From assembly GCA_036898135.1 (NCBI GenBank), contig CM072511.1, forward strand, positions 44,770,141 through 44,834,140: a DNA stretch of 64,000 nucleotides. The letters run 5' to 3'. Of this stretch, positions 53,439-62,464 are shown piece by piece (the stretch's first letter is position 1; each line of letters starts with the position of its first letter). This DNA is from Oncomelania hupensis. Lineage: Eukaryota; Mollusca; Gastropoda; Littorinimorpha; Pomatiopsidae. Below the pieces are notes generated by a model. That model was not told the DNA's origin. It did no database searches and saw nothing but the letters and a program-made list of their open reading frames with translations. A program made the position numbers and the translations under genes.

Positions 53439-54719
53439 ATGGCAACAGGTGGTGAAGCTCTTGATGAAGTGTTTAAACCTGATGAACCTAATGAAGACCA
53501 CGACGTCACACTGCTTTCAATGGTAGGAGATGACATGAGCCAAACAAGGCTAAGTATAGGAGAAGAATTACGTCAAGTAACTGAAACCCAAAAAGCCAGA
53601 AAAATCAATAAATTTTACAATTACATCGGGCGCGAGTTACCTGATTATGTTAGTCCCAGCGACTTCGAACTAGACAAAAATAATCACTTGTTTATAAACA
53701 CTAGTGTATCCGGTAAAAAAGTGAGAGTACAGTTAACTATGTTAAAGAATCCTGATAAATTTTATGCATGGTCTACTTTGAAAACTAAACTCCCAGTGAC
53801 TGTAATACGATCATTGGGGCTTTCCGATAATAGAGTGCCAGCGTTGCATCGCCAAGCAGTAGCTTCACTTCAACGAATAGATGCATCGTTACCAAATTCA
53901 GACATAGAACTACAAGACTTAACTGACTTAACTAGCTCTGCGTTACAAGTCAATACAGAATTAACAACCTTACAAACAAATGAGGACACCAATATTGATC
54001 AGGTTATGGAAACTATCAATGACACGCCATTATTGCCACTGCGTGAACTTCAGGGCTTAGATAAAGCTTTACAATCTGTGAGAGGGGAGACAATGATGAA
54101 TTTAGCCAAGCTCGGCGAGCTCGACAAACATATAGAAAAACAAAAAAATAAACTAGCAGAAGCTGATGACGCGAACTTAAGCATTGAGGTAAAAAAAATG
54201 CTCCAAAAAAGGATTGCAGACCTTTACACAGAACGCGCGGCAAGGCTAGAAGCCTTATCCATAAACAGAGAAAAATTAATAACTAATTTCGCCAGAATAA
54301 AAGAAACGGTGCATAAAATTTTACACGAAGACACTACACTTGCAGAAAGAATTCAAACACTGTTCAGAGAGCAAGGTGTTACAATATTTAGCATTCTTAC
54401 AGCTGTTGGGATGACAATAAGCACACTAGTCTTAGCACTGACTAGAACCGTAGGCATTGGTGGCGGCGGACCTGGCGTACCTGGTGGACCTGGTGGTAGT
54501 CCGGTTAAAGACTGGATTAAAAAAACGTTACAAAGCATAGCTAACTTATTGAAACGCTTAGGTGACAAACTTGTAGACGCACTTCCAGGAATATTAGGTT
54601 CTGTATTTTCATGGATATTTAATACTGCTTCTAAAGTTGTGGTTTGGGCGTCTGAGCATCTGTGGTCTTTGTTTATAATAATATTACTCTGGCTACTTAA
54701 AATAGTAAATCCCAATTAA
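53439..54719 (+). CDS. Polinton companion protein, 426 aa, coiled coil plus amphipathic C-terminal membrane region
   Basis: N-terminal acidic region, then KARKINKFYNYIGRELPDY (about 49-67), a middle helical part, and a coiled-coil region (about 220-305, GELDKHIEKQKNKLAEADDA onward). Then comes FREQGVTIFSILTAVGMTIS (near 308-327), a Gly-rich hinge (GGGGPGVPGGPGGSP, 340-354), and a long amphipathic or hydrophobic tail (SIANLLKRLGDKLVDALPGI to SLFIIILLWLLKIV). I recognise the F-R-E-Q-G-V-T...ILTA, glycine hinge, LLKRL...ALPGI order as a recurring Polinton companion in cnidarians and molluscs, with no assigned role. Length and a membrane-active tail would fit a virion entry or assembly factor; that is inference. 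Its end overlaps the convergent next gene by 27 bp. Confidence 0.8.
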   Translation: MATGGEALDEVFKPDEPNEDHDVTLLSMVGDDMSQTRLSIGEELRQVTETQKARKINKFYNYIGRELPDYVSPSDFELDKNNHLFINTSVSGKKVRVQLTMLKNPDKFYAWSTLKTKLPVTVIRSLGLSDNRVPALHRQAVASLQRIDASLPNSDIELQDLTDLTSSALQVNTELTTLQTNEDTNIDQVMETINDTPLLPLRELQGLDKALQSVRGETMMNLAKLGELDKHIEKQKNKLAEADDANLSIEVKKMLQKRIADLYTERAARLEALSINREKLITNFARIKETVHKILHEDTTLAERIQTLFREQGVTIFSILTAVGMTISTLVLALTRTVGIGGGGPGVPGGPGGSPVKDWIKKTLQSIANLLKRLGDKLVDALPGILGSVFSWIFNTASKVVVWASEHLWSLFIIILLWLLKIVNPN

Positions 54720-55925
54720 CCCAGCAAACAATAAACCCCCTGTAAGCGCTAGACGTGAAACCCCATGATCAGTTACTAGCATTTGCAGTTCCGGCAAGCT
54801 TGGTAAGCTCGGAAGCGGTGGCGAACTTAAAGGTTCATTATTAGGCCTAGCAGTAAATACCGTATTTGCTGTATTCACTGTATTCACTGTGTTCACTGTA
54901 TTTATTGTAGGATTGTAGCCTATATGAAACTGAGGGTCTGCAATCACTATATTGTTGTTGTAGTTTGATATAGTTCCTATCCTAAGCTGAAGGTCTGAAG
55001 GCAACATATACAGTCCTAAACCTATTACGTAATCTACTTTCGATCTAGCATACTTTAAAGTGTCCTGATATCTTTTAATACTCGCGGGCAAATCTACTGC
55101 CGAATTAATAGAATCTTCAATGTTGGCTAGAAACTGCTTTTGTGCATCGAAGCTAGTTCCTTCCCCAATGATATTACTTCGTGTTTCTGCTTGAGACCCC
55201 AAAATGCACCACGCATACGTACGAATAGATTCATTCAGCCTTTCCACCCCACTTTGAGTAAATCCGTTTGATGTGTCTAATATAAAAGTGCTGTATGCTG
55301 TACTTTGTTTTTGTCTAATATACAGTAAAGGAACCTGGCTGTTGTGGTTAAATGATGTAAATCCAGGTACGTAAGGCCCCGTGTATAAATTACCTACAAC
55401 GTATCTAAATAAAGTTCCCATTCCGTGATTGAGGTCTAGTTTTTGTCTGAAGTCTGTTTTAGTATCAATTCCGAATTCATTGCACAACCTTTGATACGCT
55501 TTCTTGTCAAAGCCGTTGTTAAAGGGATTAAAGTTTTTGTCGGTAGGTAACGGAGCCTGAAGTTCAGACAACACCCGCCTCACTTGATAATACAAATGGA
55601 ACAGATAAATAGACTTCAACATGGGATCTGGGTGATTAAGGTGATGAACGTAAGAAACTCCGCAACCAGTTGTAGCGCATGACACGGCAAAATTAATTTG
55701 ATTCTGAAAGAACTGCATACCCCCATTGTTTAGCCATTGGTTAGCTAAAAAGTCGCTCGTAATGTCTGGGTTGAGGTAATGATCAAAAATATTATGGGGG
55801 ATAGTTTCGAAATGGACGTTGGCTGCCACAGCTATTGTCAGCTTGGTTAGGTCGACTGCTTTTTCGTAATAATAAGGCCCTGTAGTATACTTTGCAGCTT
55901 TGTTATATTTATAAGGCGCGTACAT
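54693..55925 (-). CDS. Polinton companion protein, 410 aa, unknown, C-terminal membrane anchor
   Basis: Starts MYAPYKYNKAAKY after ATAATAAAAATG. The N-terminal half is rich in Tyr/Phe/Asn with PYYYEKAVDLTKL near 18-30. Then PLPTDKNFNPFNNGFDKKAY near 125-144 and a NHGMGTLFRYVVG block near 172-184. A short Asn/Thr/Val repeat (NTVNTVNTVNTANTV, about 342-356) precedes a Pro-rich linker, and the protein ends in one membrane segment (LALTGGLLFAGLIGIYYF). I do not recognise a catalytic motif. It is divergent from the penton gene with 21 bp between starts. Candidate virion structural or membrane protein, by position only. Confidence 0.75.
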   Translation of the reverse strand: MYAPYKYNKAAKYTTGPYYYEKAVDLTKLTIAVAANVHFETIPHNIFDHYLNPDITSDFLANQWLNNGGMQFFQNQINFAVSCATTGCGVSYVHHLNHPDPMLKSIYLFHLYYQVRRVLSELQAPLPTDKNFNPFNNGFDKKAYQRLCNEFGIDTKTDFRQKLDLNHGMGTLFRYVVGNLYTGPYVPGFTSFNHNSQVPLLYIRQKQSTAYSTFILDTSNGFTQSGVERLNESIRTYAWCILGSQAETRSNIIGEGTSFDAQKQFLANIEDSINSAVDLPASIKRYQDTLKYARSKVDYVIGLGLYMLPSDLQLRIGTISNYNNNIVIADPQFHIGYNPTINTVNTVNTVNTANTVFTARPNNEPLSSPPLPSLPSLPELQMLVTDHGVSRLALTGGLLFAGLIGIYYFK

Positions 55926-55946
55926 TTTTATTATATTAAAAAAAAT
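55926..55946. promoter_or_regulatory. 21-bp divergent promoter region
   Basis: Only 21 bp of A/T separate two divergent start codons. Minus reading: TATAATAAAAATG. Plus reading: TATATTAAAAAAAATATG. This is the tightest divergent pair in the element. Confidence 0.5.
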
Positions 55947-56645
55947 ATGTTTGTAACTTTCGAATCTGTAAAATCAGGTGTGCCCATTGAACTTCAGCAT
56001 CCTATTGACAACAAAAACAAGGACCTTAACGTAATCCTTCACGAAATATTCTACACGGTTAAATGGTTAAATATTAGTCATGATCTAAACAACAACTGGA
56101 TAATGATTAATAAAAAAAGGCACTTTATTCATGCCGGCTATTATGACTTCTGCAGACTTACTGAAGAATTGTTTAAACCTCATTCGATTGAAGCAAAAAT
56201 GAACCCTGCAAACTTGATAGTAACTTTAACTTTCCATAAAATCCAGCATAAAGACATTACCAGCGTTACACTTGCGCCAAAGCTGGCAGAAATATTAGGT
56301 TTCCGTGGCAATGAATTATCTTTATCTGACAGCTCCAGCACCGTCGGCAGTTCTATGAAATTTATTGGAACAAAACCTATGAATTTGTTAATTAATAATA
56401 GATTGTTTGTGTACCTTCATCAACTGAAGACATCGGAAAACTTAGTAAACGGAACTCCTAGTACATTGCTAAGGATAATCTCAACTCAGAGAGAATCTTA
56501 CTGCGATCCAGTTTCATTGAAATTTCTGCCTCAAAAACGCCACTTAAGTCAGGACTATCATACTAGTTTCTGCTTCAAAATAACTAACCAAAACAACGAA
56601 ATTGTAGACTTTGAAGATCTTACAATTATTCTTGAGATAAAATAA
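55947..56645 (+). CDS. Probable penton (minor capsid, single jelly-roll), 232 aa
   Basis: Vertex protein of the capsid if the assignment is right. Mostly beta-type sequence: ELQHPIDNKNKDLNVILHEI (17-36), LAPKLAEILGFRGNEL near 109-124, then NNRLFVYLHQLKTSENLVNG (about 151-170) followed by TPSTLLRII, and an ending NEIVDFEDLTIILEIK. I associate the order LGF, (I/L)FVY, LLR, F.....I.LE with Polinton penton proteins. There are no membrane segments. 19 bp separate it from the next gene in the same direction. Confidence 0.6.
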   Translation: MFVTFESVKSGVPIELQHPIDNKNKDLNVILHEIFYTVKWLNISHDLNNNWIMINKKRHFIHAGYYDFCRLTEELFKPHSIEAKMNPANLIVTLTFHKIQHKDITSVTLAPKLAEILGFRGNELSLSDSSSTVGSSMKFIGTKPMNLLINNRLFVYLHQLKTSENLVNGTPSTLLRIISTQRESYCDPVSLKFLPQKRHLSQDYHTSFCFKITNQNNEIVDFEDLTIILEIK

Positions 56646-56664
56646 AGTTTAATTTTAAAATACA

Positions 56665-57546
56665 ATGTCAATCGGCCCTCAAATTCCAGTAACCTGTCCT
56701 ACCATTGAACTGAAAGACTTAGCAGACACAATTGACTTTGATGCGAATGCTATTGTTGGGTCTATTTACGGTTTCGAATTTACACAAAATGGATATTATA
56801 AACGAGCGCTAGTGCCTGTAGTGCCTGAAGTGCCGTCAGTGCCGCAAGTGCCGCCGTCAGTATTGCCAGAAAAACCATCTATCGATCAGCTAAAGGATTT
56901 TAATGCCGGTAAAGTAGATCCCGATTTAAAGTATGCTATTACTAAACGAGAAAATATCTGGTCTTTAACACCTGTAGACACAGAATTAGATTGGCTTATT
57001 AAATTCAAGTGCAAAAGCCCTTACACTTTTATGGGACCAGACAATAAATTTAAGAAAATTATTAACGCCGGGCCTATGTTAGTTAGTCTTGTGCCGGATG
57101 AAAATAATCGGGAAACCATAGAAGTCAAAGCCTACAAAAAAAGCAACTATGTTTTACATAAGCGTGAAACCGCAGGGAAAAATGTCAGAGTTGTTCTGCA
57201 GCCTCCTTTACAGATAGGTAGTGCAGCCATGATAGCACTGGACATAATTGCTCACAGGCCTACGCAGAGAAATGTTAATGTAATTCCGCAAGTGTCTCTA
57301 AGTTGGGCTGATTTAGATGAGAATCCCAGACGAATTACAGTATTTATGAAGAAAAGAGAAAGCGAAGATCAGTATTCCGTATTTACTTCATCACCCAAGA
57401 TAACTTTTGTCCCTGTTCCAAATCCTATTGACAGAATAGCGCAAATTAGCCTAGACAACGTAGATCTGTTAGCATTTTATTTCAGCGATCAGATATTTTC
57501 TGATAGTCAAATAGAATATTTTGCTAATAAACTAAAATCAAGTTAA
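56665..57546 (+). CDS. Polinton companion protein, 293 aa, unknown, with VPx repeat
   Basis: Starts MSIGPQIPVTCPT after TTTTAAAATACAATG. After an N-terminal segment with VGSIYGFEFTQNGYYKRAL (31-49) comes a low-complexity Val/Pro linker (VPVVPEVPSVPQVPPSV, 51-67), encoded by repeated GTGCCT-like hexamers. The C-terminal 190 residues look beta-rich and soluble (WLIKFKCKSPYTFMG; VVLQPPLQIGSAAMIALDII). I do not recognise the fold. A virion accessory protein is possible. Same-strand neighbour of the probable penton and of the broken gene that follows. Confidence 0.7.
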   Translation: MSIGPQIPVTCPTIELKDLADTIDFDANAIVGSIYGFEFTQNGYYKRALVPVVPEVPSVPQVPPSVLPEKPSIDQLKDFNAGKVDPDLKYAITKRENIWSLTPVDTELDWLIKFKCKSPYTFMGPDNKFKKIINAGPMLVSLVPDENNRETIEVKAYKKSNYVLHKRETAGKNVRVVLQPPLQIGSAAMIALDIIAHRPTQRNVNVIPQVSLSWADLDENPRRITVFMKKRESEDQYSVFTSSPKITFVPVPNPIDRIAQISLDNVDLLAFYFSDQIFSDSQIEYFANKLKSS

Positions 57547-57579
57547 TTATTGTTAACCCTTTTTTTTCACACTAAAAAT

Positions 57580-58222
57580 ATGACGACAAAATTGTATCCT
57601 GCTATAGTAGAAGCAGTAGTGGATGAACAACCAATACAGCCCAGTGCTCCAACGTTAGTTCAGGCTGGAAGAAATAAGAAAAGTTAGGACTCAAATTGAA
57701 TCAGATATCCAAAAGTACTCTAGATGCAGACGAAGGTATTCCGGCGCTTATAGCACAATAAATTACGTGTCTACTGGTCTAAATGTTATTAATGCAGCGG
57801 AAGCTGCTATCAGCGTGGGATTATTGGTGACTGGAATTGGTATACCAATTAGTATTGGATTAGGAGTGGCTGCCGGATTATCTTCAGTGATGTCAGTTTT
57901 ACTTGGCGTAGTTAATACTAAAGTATCTAAGAAACTAGAAAAACACGACCTCATTTCTAGCCTGGCGATAGCAAAACTTACTAGCATGAACTTAATAATT
58001 TCAAAAGCTCTAGAAGACACTCAGATTCAGGACCAAGAGTTTGTAATTATCCAGCGAGATTTTGAAGAATATAAAAAATTGAAGCATGACATACAATCTA
58101 AATCTAGGTCTGCACCTGTTAATGTTGAAGAAATTAAAAAAAAATTAATAGAAGAAGGGAGACTACTGGGACGGAAAGAGCAGCTAGATGCTTTGAAGAA
58201 AAAGCTCATTGCTTCAGAATAA
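57580..58222 (+). pseudogene. Polinton companion gene with a frame break
   Basis: Starts at ATG 57580 after ACTAAAAATATG. The first frame runs 35 codons (MTTKLYPAIVEAVVDEQPIQ...) to TAG at 57685. A second frame, shifted forward by one base and open from 57659, contains IRKVRTQIESDIQKYSRCRR, TINYVSTGLNVI, an amphipathic/hydrophobic region (ISVGLLVTGIGIPISIGLGV onward) and a C-terminal coiled coil, ending at 58222. The two frames overlap by about 29 bp, so one extra base or two missing bases would explain the break. I recall companions with STGLN...hydrophobic...coiled coil as one continuous protein in other Polintons, so I read this as one gene with a frameshift. Alternatives: an assembly error in A-rich sequence, or programmed +1 frameshifting. 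Confidence 0.65.
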
Positions 58223-58246
58223 ATACAGTTAACATTTATTCAAACC

Positions 58247-61200
58247 TTACAGGCCCTCCTCCTTACTCATAGTCGTAGTCGTAGTCGCAGTCGCAGTCGC
58301 TGTTTCTACCTGTAATTTATAGTGGCCTAGAGCGTATGCGAACTCCTTAGTTACCCTTATTCTCTTTGTGTCATTAGCGCATAATGTTTTTTTGGTCGTC
58401 ACAGCAGTGGACACTATATGGTTTTTAGACTTTATAGTTGTGTTAGGGTATGGTTTAACTTCTTTCCCATCTAAGGCTTCCAGGTAGTTTTCGTGTCTGA
58501 TATCTCTGTTTTTTATTGCAGCTTTTTGGGTGCCTTTCGCTTTTGAAGATTCTCCCGATTCGTGTTTAATACTGTACTGCTTAGATCGCAGTCCTGCGTA
58601 TTCTTCAATAAGTTTCCCGTTCATTTCATCTTTCATCAAACCTATTTTCTTTTGGTTTGCTTTGCTGTACAAAGGGTGAGTTTCAGGGTAGTCACTAGTA
58701 TCGTAATGTTGCAGTTCCGATTCTAAGTCTTTATAAATGTCTTCAGTAGGGATGTCTAGTATAAGGGAGTCTGTGTCTGTGTATAAAACTCTGGCCTCCG
58801 GGTATTTAGGTTTAAAGTAATCGTAGTAAAATTCGAACATTAATAATTTAGAAAGGTCGAGAATAGTCATCCCCATAAACACTGGTTTGTCTAGATTAAC
58901 TTGCGTGGTTTTCATGGTAACTGCATACAGGGAGTCATGAAACTCTTTGTAACCAAGGTATTGAGGTTTAGATGTTAATTTAATTGCTTGATTGGGTGAT
59001 GTAATTAGCCTGACGTCTTTTCGCTTGTATGGGTTCTCCATAGTTTTACCAAAACAGCTGTTATTCAGCAGCTTAAAGAAATCTTTTTCAAACGTAGATT
59101 GCGCTTGTTTTCTGAGCTGTGTGTTTTTATTGATGTACCCGGCCAAGACATTCGTTTGTTTAAAGAATAAAAGCTTGTGAATCGCTGTGCACTTCATGCC
59201 GTGTCTGATGTAGAACTGCAGGTTTCTGTAGTGACAGACGTAATTAGATTTATTATAGAGGTTGGGAATAAGTTTAAGTTGCTTGTCTGTACCATGCAAT
59301 CTTTCTGGTGCTAATGGGTAATCATTATGTAGGTCGTGTAAAGCATTGGGGTACTCTAGGTCAACTTCGACAATAAACCCTATAGTATGATCTTTAGGGT
59401 GATTTAAAATACTGTTTAACCAAGTAAAGTTTGCGGGGTTTGGATTAACAAGTAATTTGAAATCTGAAACCGGTAAAAGCTCACTCATTGCCCAACCGTA
59501 TAAATTGTTGGCGTCAAAGTACATTATATAATTAGATTTCTGCGAGGGGTCATAGTGCTTCAGGTATTTATTGTTGGCTTTGCAATAATTATGAGCTGCC
59601 ACGCTTATTCCTCCACGAATGCCCGACTCAATCATTGTCATCATTACCTGGTCAGTTATGAGATCGATTTTAGAACCGCTAAGTTTTAAGAAAGCATCCC
59701 AACTCATTCCTGGCGAAGAAATATAATGAGAAGGGTCGAGGGAGTAATGATGTAAACTCGTTTCTCTGTATTTTTCAAACACATCAGCCAACAAACAGAC
59801 GTCAGCTTTCAAATATATGTCGTGGTAGTCACCAAGGTTTTTACATCCGAGTGCATTCCAGACATTCTGGGCATGTTCATAATCGATATCACTTATGAAA
59901 CTTTTATTGAGTGAAGAATAGAAATTTTCTTTAGGTGGCAATTCTAGTTCTTCAAACACTTCCCAAGAATCCATGTATTCATAAGGATACACGCCTTTCC
60001 GAATAAGTGTAACGTCTGGAAAATATTTGCTAGTGATAGGATAGCTGGGTAAGTTCTTAGCTAGTGTTTCTAAACTGGAAGACAAATGTTGAAAGCTGTC
60101 ATAAAACTTTAATTTATTCAGAGTGAAAGTTTTATATTTTTCTTCTGTCTCGGCAATACATGACACTTTGTATGCTTTCGTCACTGCCTGCATGATTAAA
60201 TGGGAGTCGTAATTTCGAAGATTGTGAATGAAAATAGGGAGAGAGAAATGTTTGATTCCATATTCCAAGTTGCATTTCTGATGAGCTGCACCTCTAAATG
60301 CCCCTGTTATGTGACAATGATCTCTCACCCTTTGGGTCTTTGCGTCCTTCGTGTCCTTCGGGTCAAACTCTTTATTACAAATGTGGCAATGTGTAGCTGC
60401 TTTAAAATTATGGGAGTCAGATTCAGTAAATATCATGGGCACCGGATTATCTAGCTGCAATAAACACAATTTGTATATTTTGTTCATCTCATCTAAGAAC
60501 TTCCGAGCTGCGTCAGGCCCTCTGTAAATTACCGGCTCTGTATGTTGTCCGTCGGCTCTAACAACTACATACCCGAAACTGCAGACTTCGTGAAGGTGTG
60601 TGAGGAATGAATTAGGCGTACAAAATCCTTGTGGGCCATGGTATTTTAAAATCAATGATTCGAAGTCGGCATAAACTATATAAGGCTGCTTGAATTGTTT
60701 GTTGATGTTTTTAAAATATACTTGAGAACCCGGCTTTGGTAACACAAGGCGGGTTTGGATGTCTGTCATACTTTTGCATACCTTACTGTGCTTGTCAGCC
60801 ACTTGGAGATTAGAGACTCTAGTTAAACAGCGTCTGCACAAATATTGTTTGCCATGATGTTTTGAAGTGTGTCCTAATAATCTAGATATGTTTCGTATCA
60901 GTGTATAATGTTGCATGCTCGGGTCTTGCGGGTCGGTTATTAGTAAAAGATCAACGTGGTGATTGAGGTCTGAAAACGATGGGGCATTAGGAGAGATTCG
61001 TAAAGGCATAAGTTTTGATTCAGGGTCCCAAACATATACATTGACTGTTATAGGAGAGTTTTGTGATTCAAATTTGTCAATGGCGTCAAGGCTAACAGGG
61101 AAATTAATGTCTTTGAGATTTAAGTTCGTTACTTTATCTTTGTATAGCGCCACCCTTTCAGGATGTTGTTTCGACTGAATAGGATATAGTTTAGCCAGAA

Positions 61201-61693
61201 CACACCACATAAAACATTTGTCGTCAGTGTTCTTAATATTCAATACAGCCTTTTTGTCAAGAATTTCTTTGGGAAGAGGGATATAAGATTTTCCTTTGAT
61301 TGGATTATACTTTGTAATGTTCAGTTCTAATGATTCTAAATTTCCTTCTGTCCACCCGGACCCTCTCATAGTTGCACGCTCAATGCTGTCTTGTAACTGG
61401 TTGATCAAGATGTTGTTATAAGCATTGTCTAGGTCTGAAGATTTTAACACTTCAATTTGACTTGAAGAAATCCACACAGTCATCGTTTCATCAATACTGC
61501 CGGGTTTAATAAAAGTTATTTGAGCGTGAATGCGAATTTTAACAGGGGATTTGTAAGTAAAATTGTTAAGTACAAATGGCCAATTATTATAGACAGATTT
61601 AATAACATTTTGACTGTCAAAAATAGGGAGTTGTAAAGTTTGAAAGATGTCTTTAAACAAAGGAGATTGCGAAAGACTTTTTGTGTCCGTCAT
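58247..61693 (-). CDS. Polinton protein-primed family B DNA polymerase, 1148 aa
   Basis: Replicates the linear element, with a terminal protein thought to prime at the TIR ends. Exonuclease motifs: YADFESL (about 339), HNLRNYDSHL (about 492), YLKADVCLLADV (about 628). Polymerase motifs: A, YFDANNLYGW (about 724); B, NNSCFGKTMENPY (about 878); C, LYTDTDSL (about 970). The N-terminal third contains a C2H2-like YLCRRCLTRV...HSKVC (near 280) and an HNH/endonuclease VII-like zinc cluster, CHIC...DHCHITGAFRGAAHQKCN (about 432-472). No stop or frame break. The C-terminus ends in a Thr/Ala run encoded by repeated GTAGTC/GCAGTC units. The start follows CAGTATAAAAATG. The 1.9 kb upstream has no gene but has the repeated kB-like motifs. 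Confidence 0.97.
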   Translation of the reverse strand: MTDTKSLSQSPLFKDIFQTLQLPIFDSQNVIKSVYNNWPFVLNNFTYKSPVKIRIHAQITFIKPGSIDETMTVWISSSQIEVLKSSDLDNAYNNILINQLQDSIERATMRGSGWTEGNLESLELNITKYNPIKGKSYIPLPKEILDKKAVLNIKNTDDKCFMWCVLAKLYPIQSKQHPERVALYKDKVTNLNLKDINFPVSLDAIDKFESQNSPITVNVYVWDPESKLMPLRISPNAPSFSDLNHHVDLLLITDPQDPSMQHYTLIRNISRLLGHTSKHHGKQYLCRRCLTRVSNLQVADKHSKVCKSMTDIQTRLVLPKPGSQVYFKNINKQFKQPYIVYADFESLILKYHGPQGFCTPNSFLTHLHEVCSFGYVVVRADGQHTEPVIYRGPDAARKFLDEMNKIYKLCLLQLDNPVPMIFTESDSHNFKAATHCHICNKEFDPKDTKDAKTQRVRDHCHITGAFRGAAHQKCNLEYGIKHFSLPIFIHNLRNYDSHLIMQAVTKAYKVSCIAETEEKYKTFTLNKLKFYDSFQHLSSSLETLAKNLPSYPITSKYFPDVTLIRKGVYPYEYMDSWEVFEELELPPKENFYSSLNKSFISDIDYEHAQNVWNALGCKNLGDYHDIYLKADVCLLADVFEKYRETSLHHYSLDPSHYISSPGMSWDAFLKLSGSKIDLITDQVMMTMIESGIRGGISVAAHNYCKANNKYLKHYDPSQKSNYIMYFDANNLYGWAMSELLPVSDFKLLVNPNPANFTWLNSILNHPKDHTIGFIVEVDLEYPNALHDLHNDYPLAPERLHGTDKQLKLIPNLYNKSNYVCHYRNLQFYIRHGMKCTAIHKLLFFKQTNVLAGYINKNTQLRKQAQSTFEKDFFKLLNNSCFGKTMENPYKRKDVRLITSPNQAIKLTSKPQYLGYKEFHDSLYAVTMKTTQVNLDKPVFMGMTILDLSKLLMFEFYYDYFKPKYPEARVLYTDTDSLILDIPTEDIYKDLESELQHYDTSDYPETHPLYSKANQKKIGLMKDEMNGKLIEEYAGLRSKQYSIKHESGESSKAKGTQKAAIKNRDIRHENYLEALDGKEVKPYPNTTIKSKNHIVSTAVTTKKTLCANDTKRIRVTKEFAYALGHYKLQVETATATATTTTTMSKEEGL

Positions 61694-61854
61694 TTTTATA
61701 CTGATAACAAAACTTTAAATTAAAAATAATTATTTAAAAAAATGGATTTTTAGGCTTCAAACCACCAAATACAGTCAAAGGGAAGCAACCGCAACTTTAC
61801 TTATGAATGCGTAGTAATGTTTTTATTACTTCCCTTAACTGAATGGGACTTATA

Positions 61855-62464
61855 TTGAATCTGTATAAGGTTGTAACATTAATGTTTGCGGGAATTCCCG
61901 ATTGAATAAACTGGGCTTAGGCCAAGAATATTGATTATTTCACACTGCCCCTAGCAAAGAGAATTCCAGGTTCTGTTTTAATTGGATCACATGCTTAATA
62001 TAAATTTCTATTTGCTGTTTTAATTGGATCACATGCTTAATATAAATTTCTATTTGCTGTTTTAGTTGTTGTCTTAAACTCTACATTTGAATCTGTATAA
62101 GGTTGTAACATTAATGTTTGCGGGAATTCCCGATTGAATAAACTGGGCTTAGGCCAAGAATATTGATTATTTCACACTGCCTTTAGCAAAGGGAATTCCA
62201 GGTTCTGTTTTAATTGGATCACATGCTTAATATAAAACTCTTAAAAGGCCTTTTTAGTACAATATTTGGCTGTTTTGATAGCAATTAAATTAAATTTAAA
62301 TTAAAAACACTCTGTATAAGGTTGTAACATTAATGTTTGCGGGAATTCCCGATTGAATAAACTGGGCTTAGGCCAAGAATATTGATTATTTCACACTGCC
62401 CCTAGCAAAGGGAATTCCAGGTTCTGTTTTTAACTGGATCACATGATTAATATAAATTTCTATT
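61855..62464 (+). repeat. Three-copy repeat of about 150 bp
   Basis: Each copy starts TCTGTATAAGGTTGTAACAT, contains GCGGGAATTCCCGATTGAAT, then AACTGGGCTTAGGCCAAGAA, TTGATTATTTCACACTGCC and a sub-repeat with GGATCACATG. Copies are separated by about 75 bp. They differ at only a few positions, so the amplification is younger than the TIR divergence or is maintained by conversion. Confidence 0.9.

Noticed and set aside
53405..53536. 44-codon N-terminal extension of the capsid frame
   Set aside because: It runs antisense through the start of the 426-aa gene; the ATG at 53404 has the shared A-rich start motif.
57767..58222. 151-aa frame taken as a separate gene starting at 57767
   Set aside because: Its first codon is GTG and the same frame is open upstream to 57659, with sequence that looks coding; it is part of the gene starting at 57580.
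58992..61178. Plus-strand frames inside the polymerase
   Set aside because: Shadows of the polymerase gene on the opposite strand.
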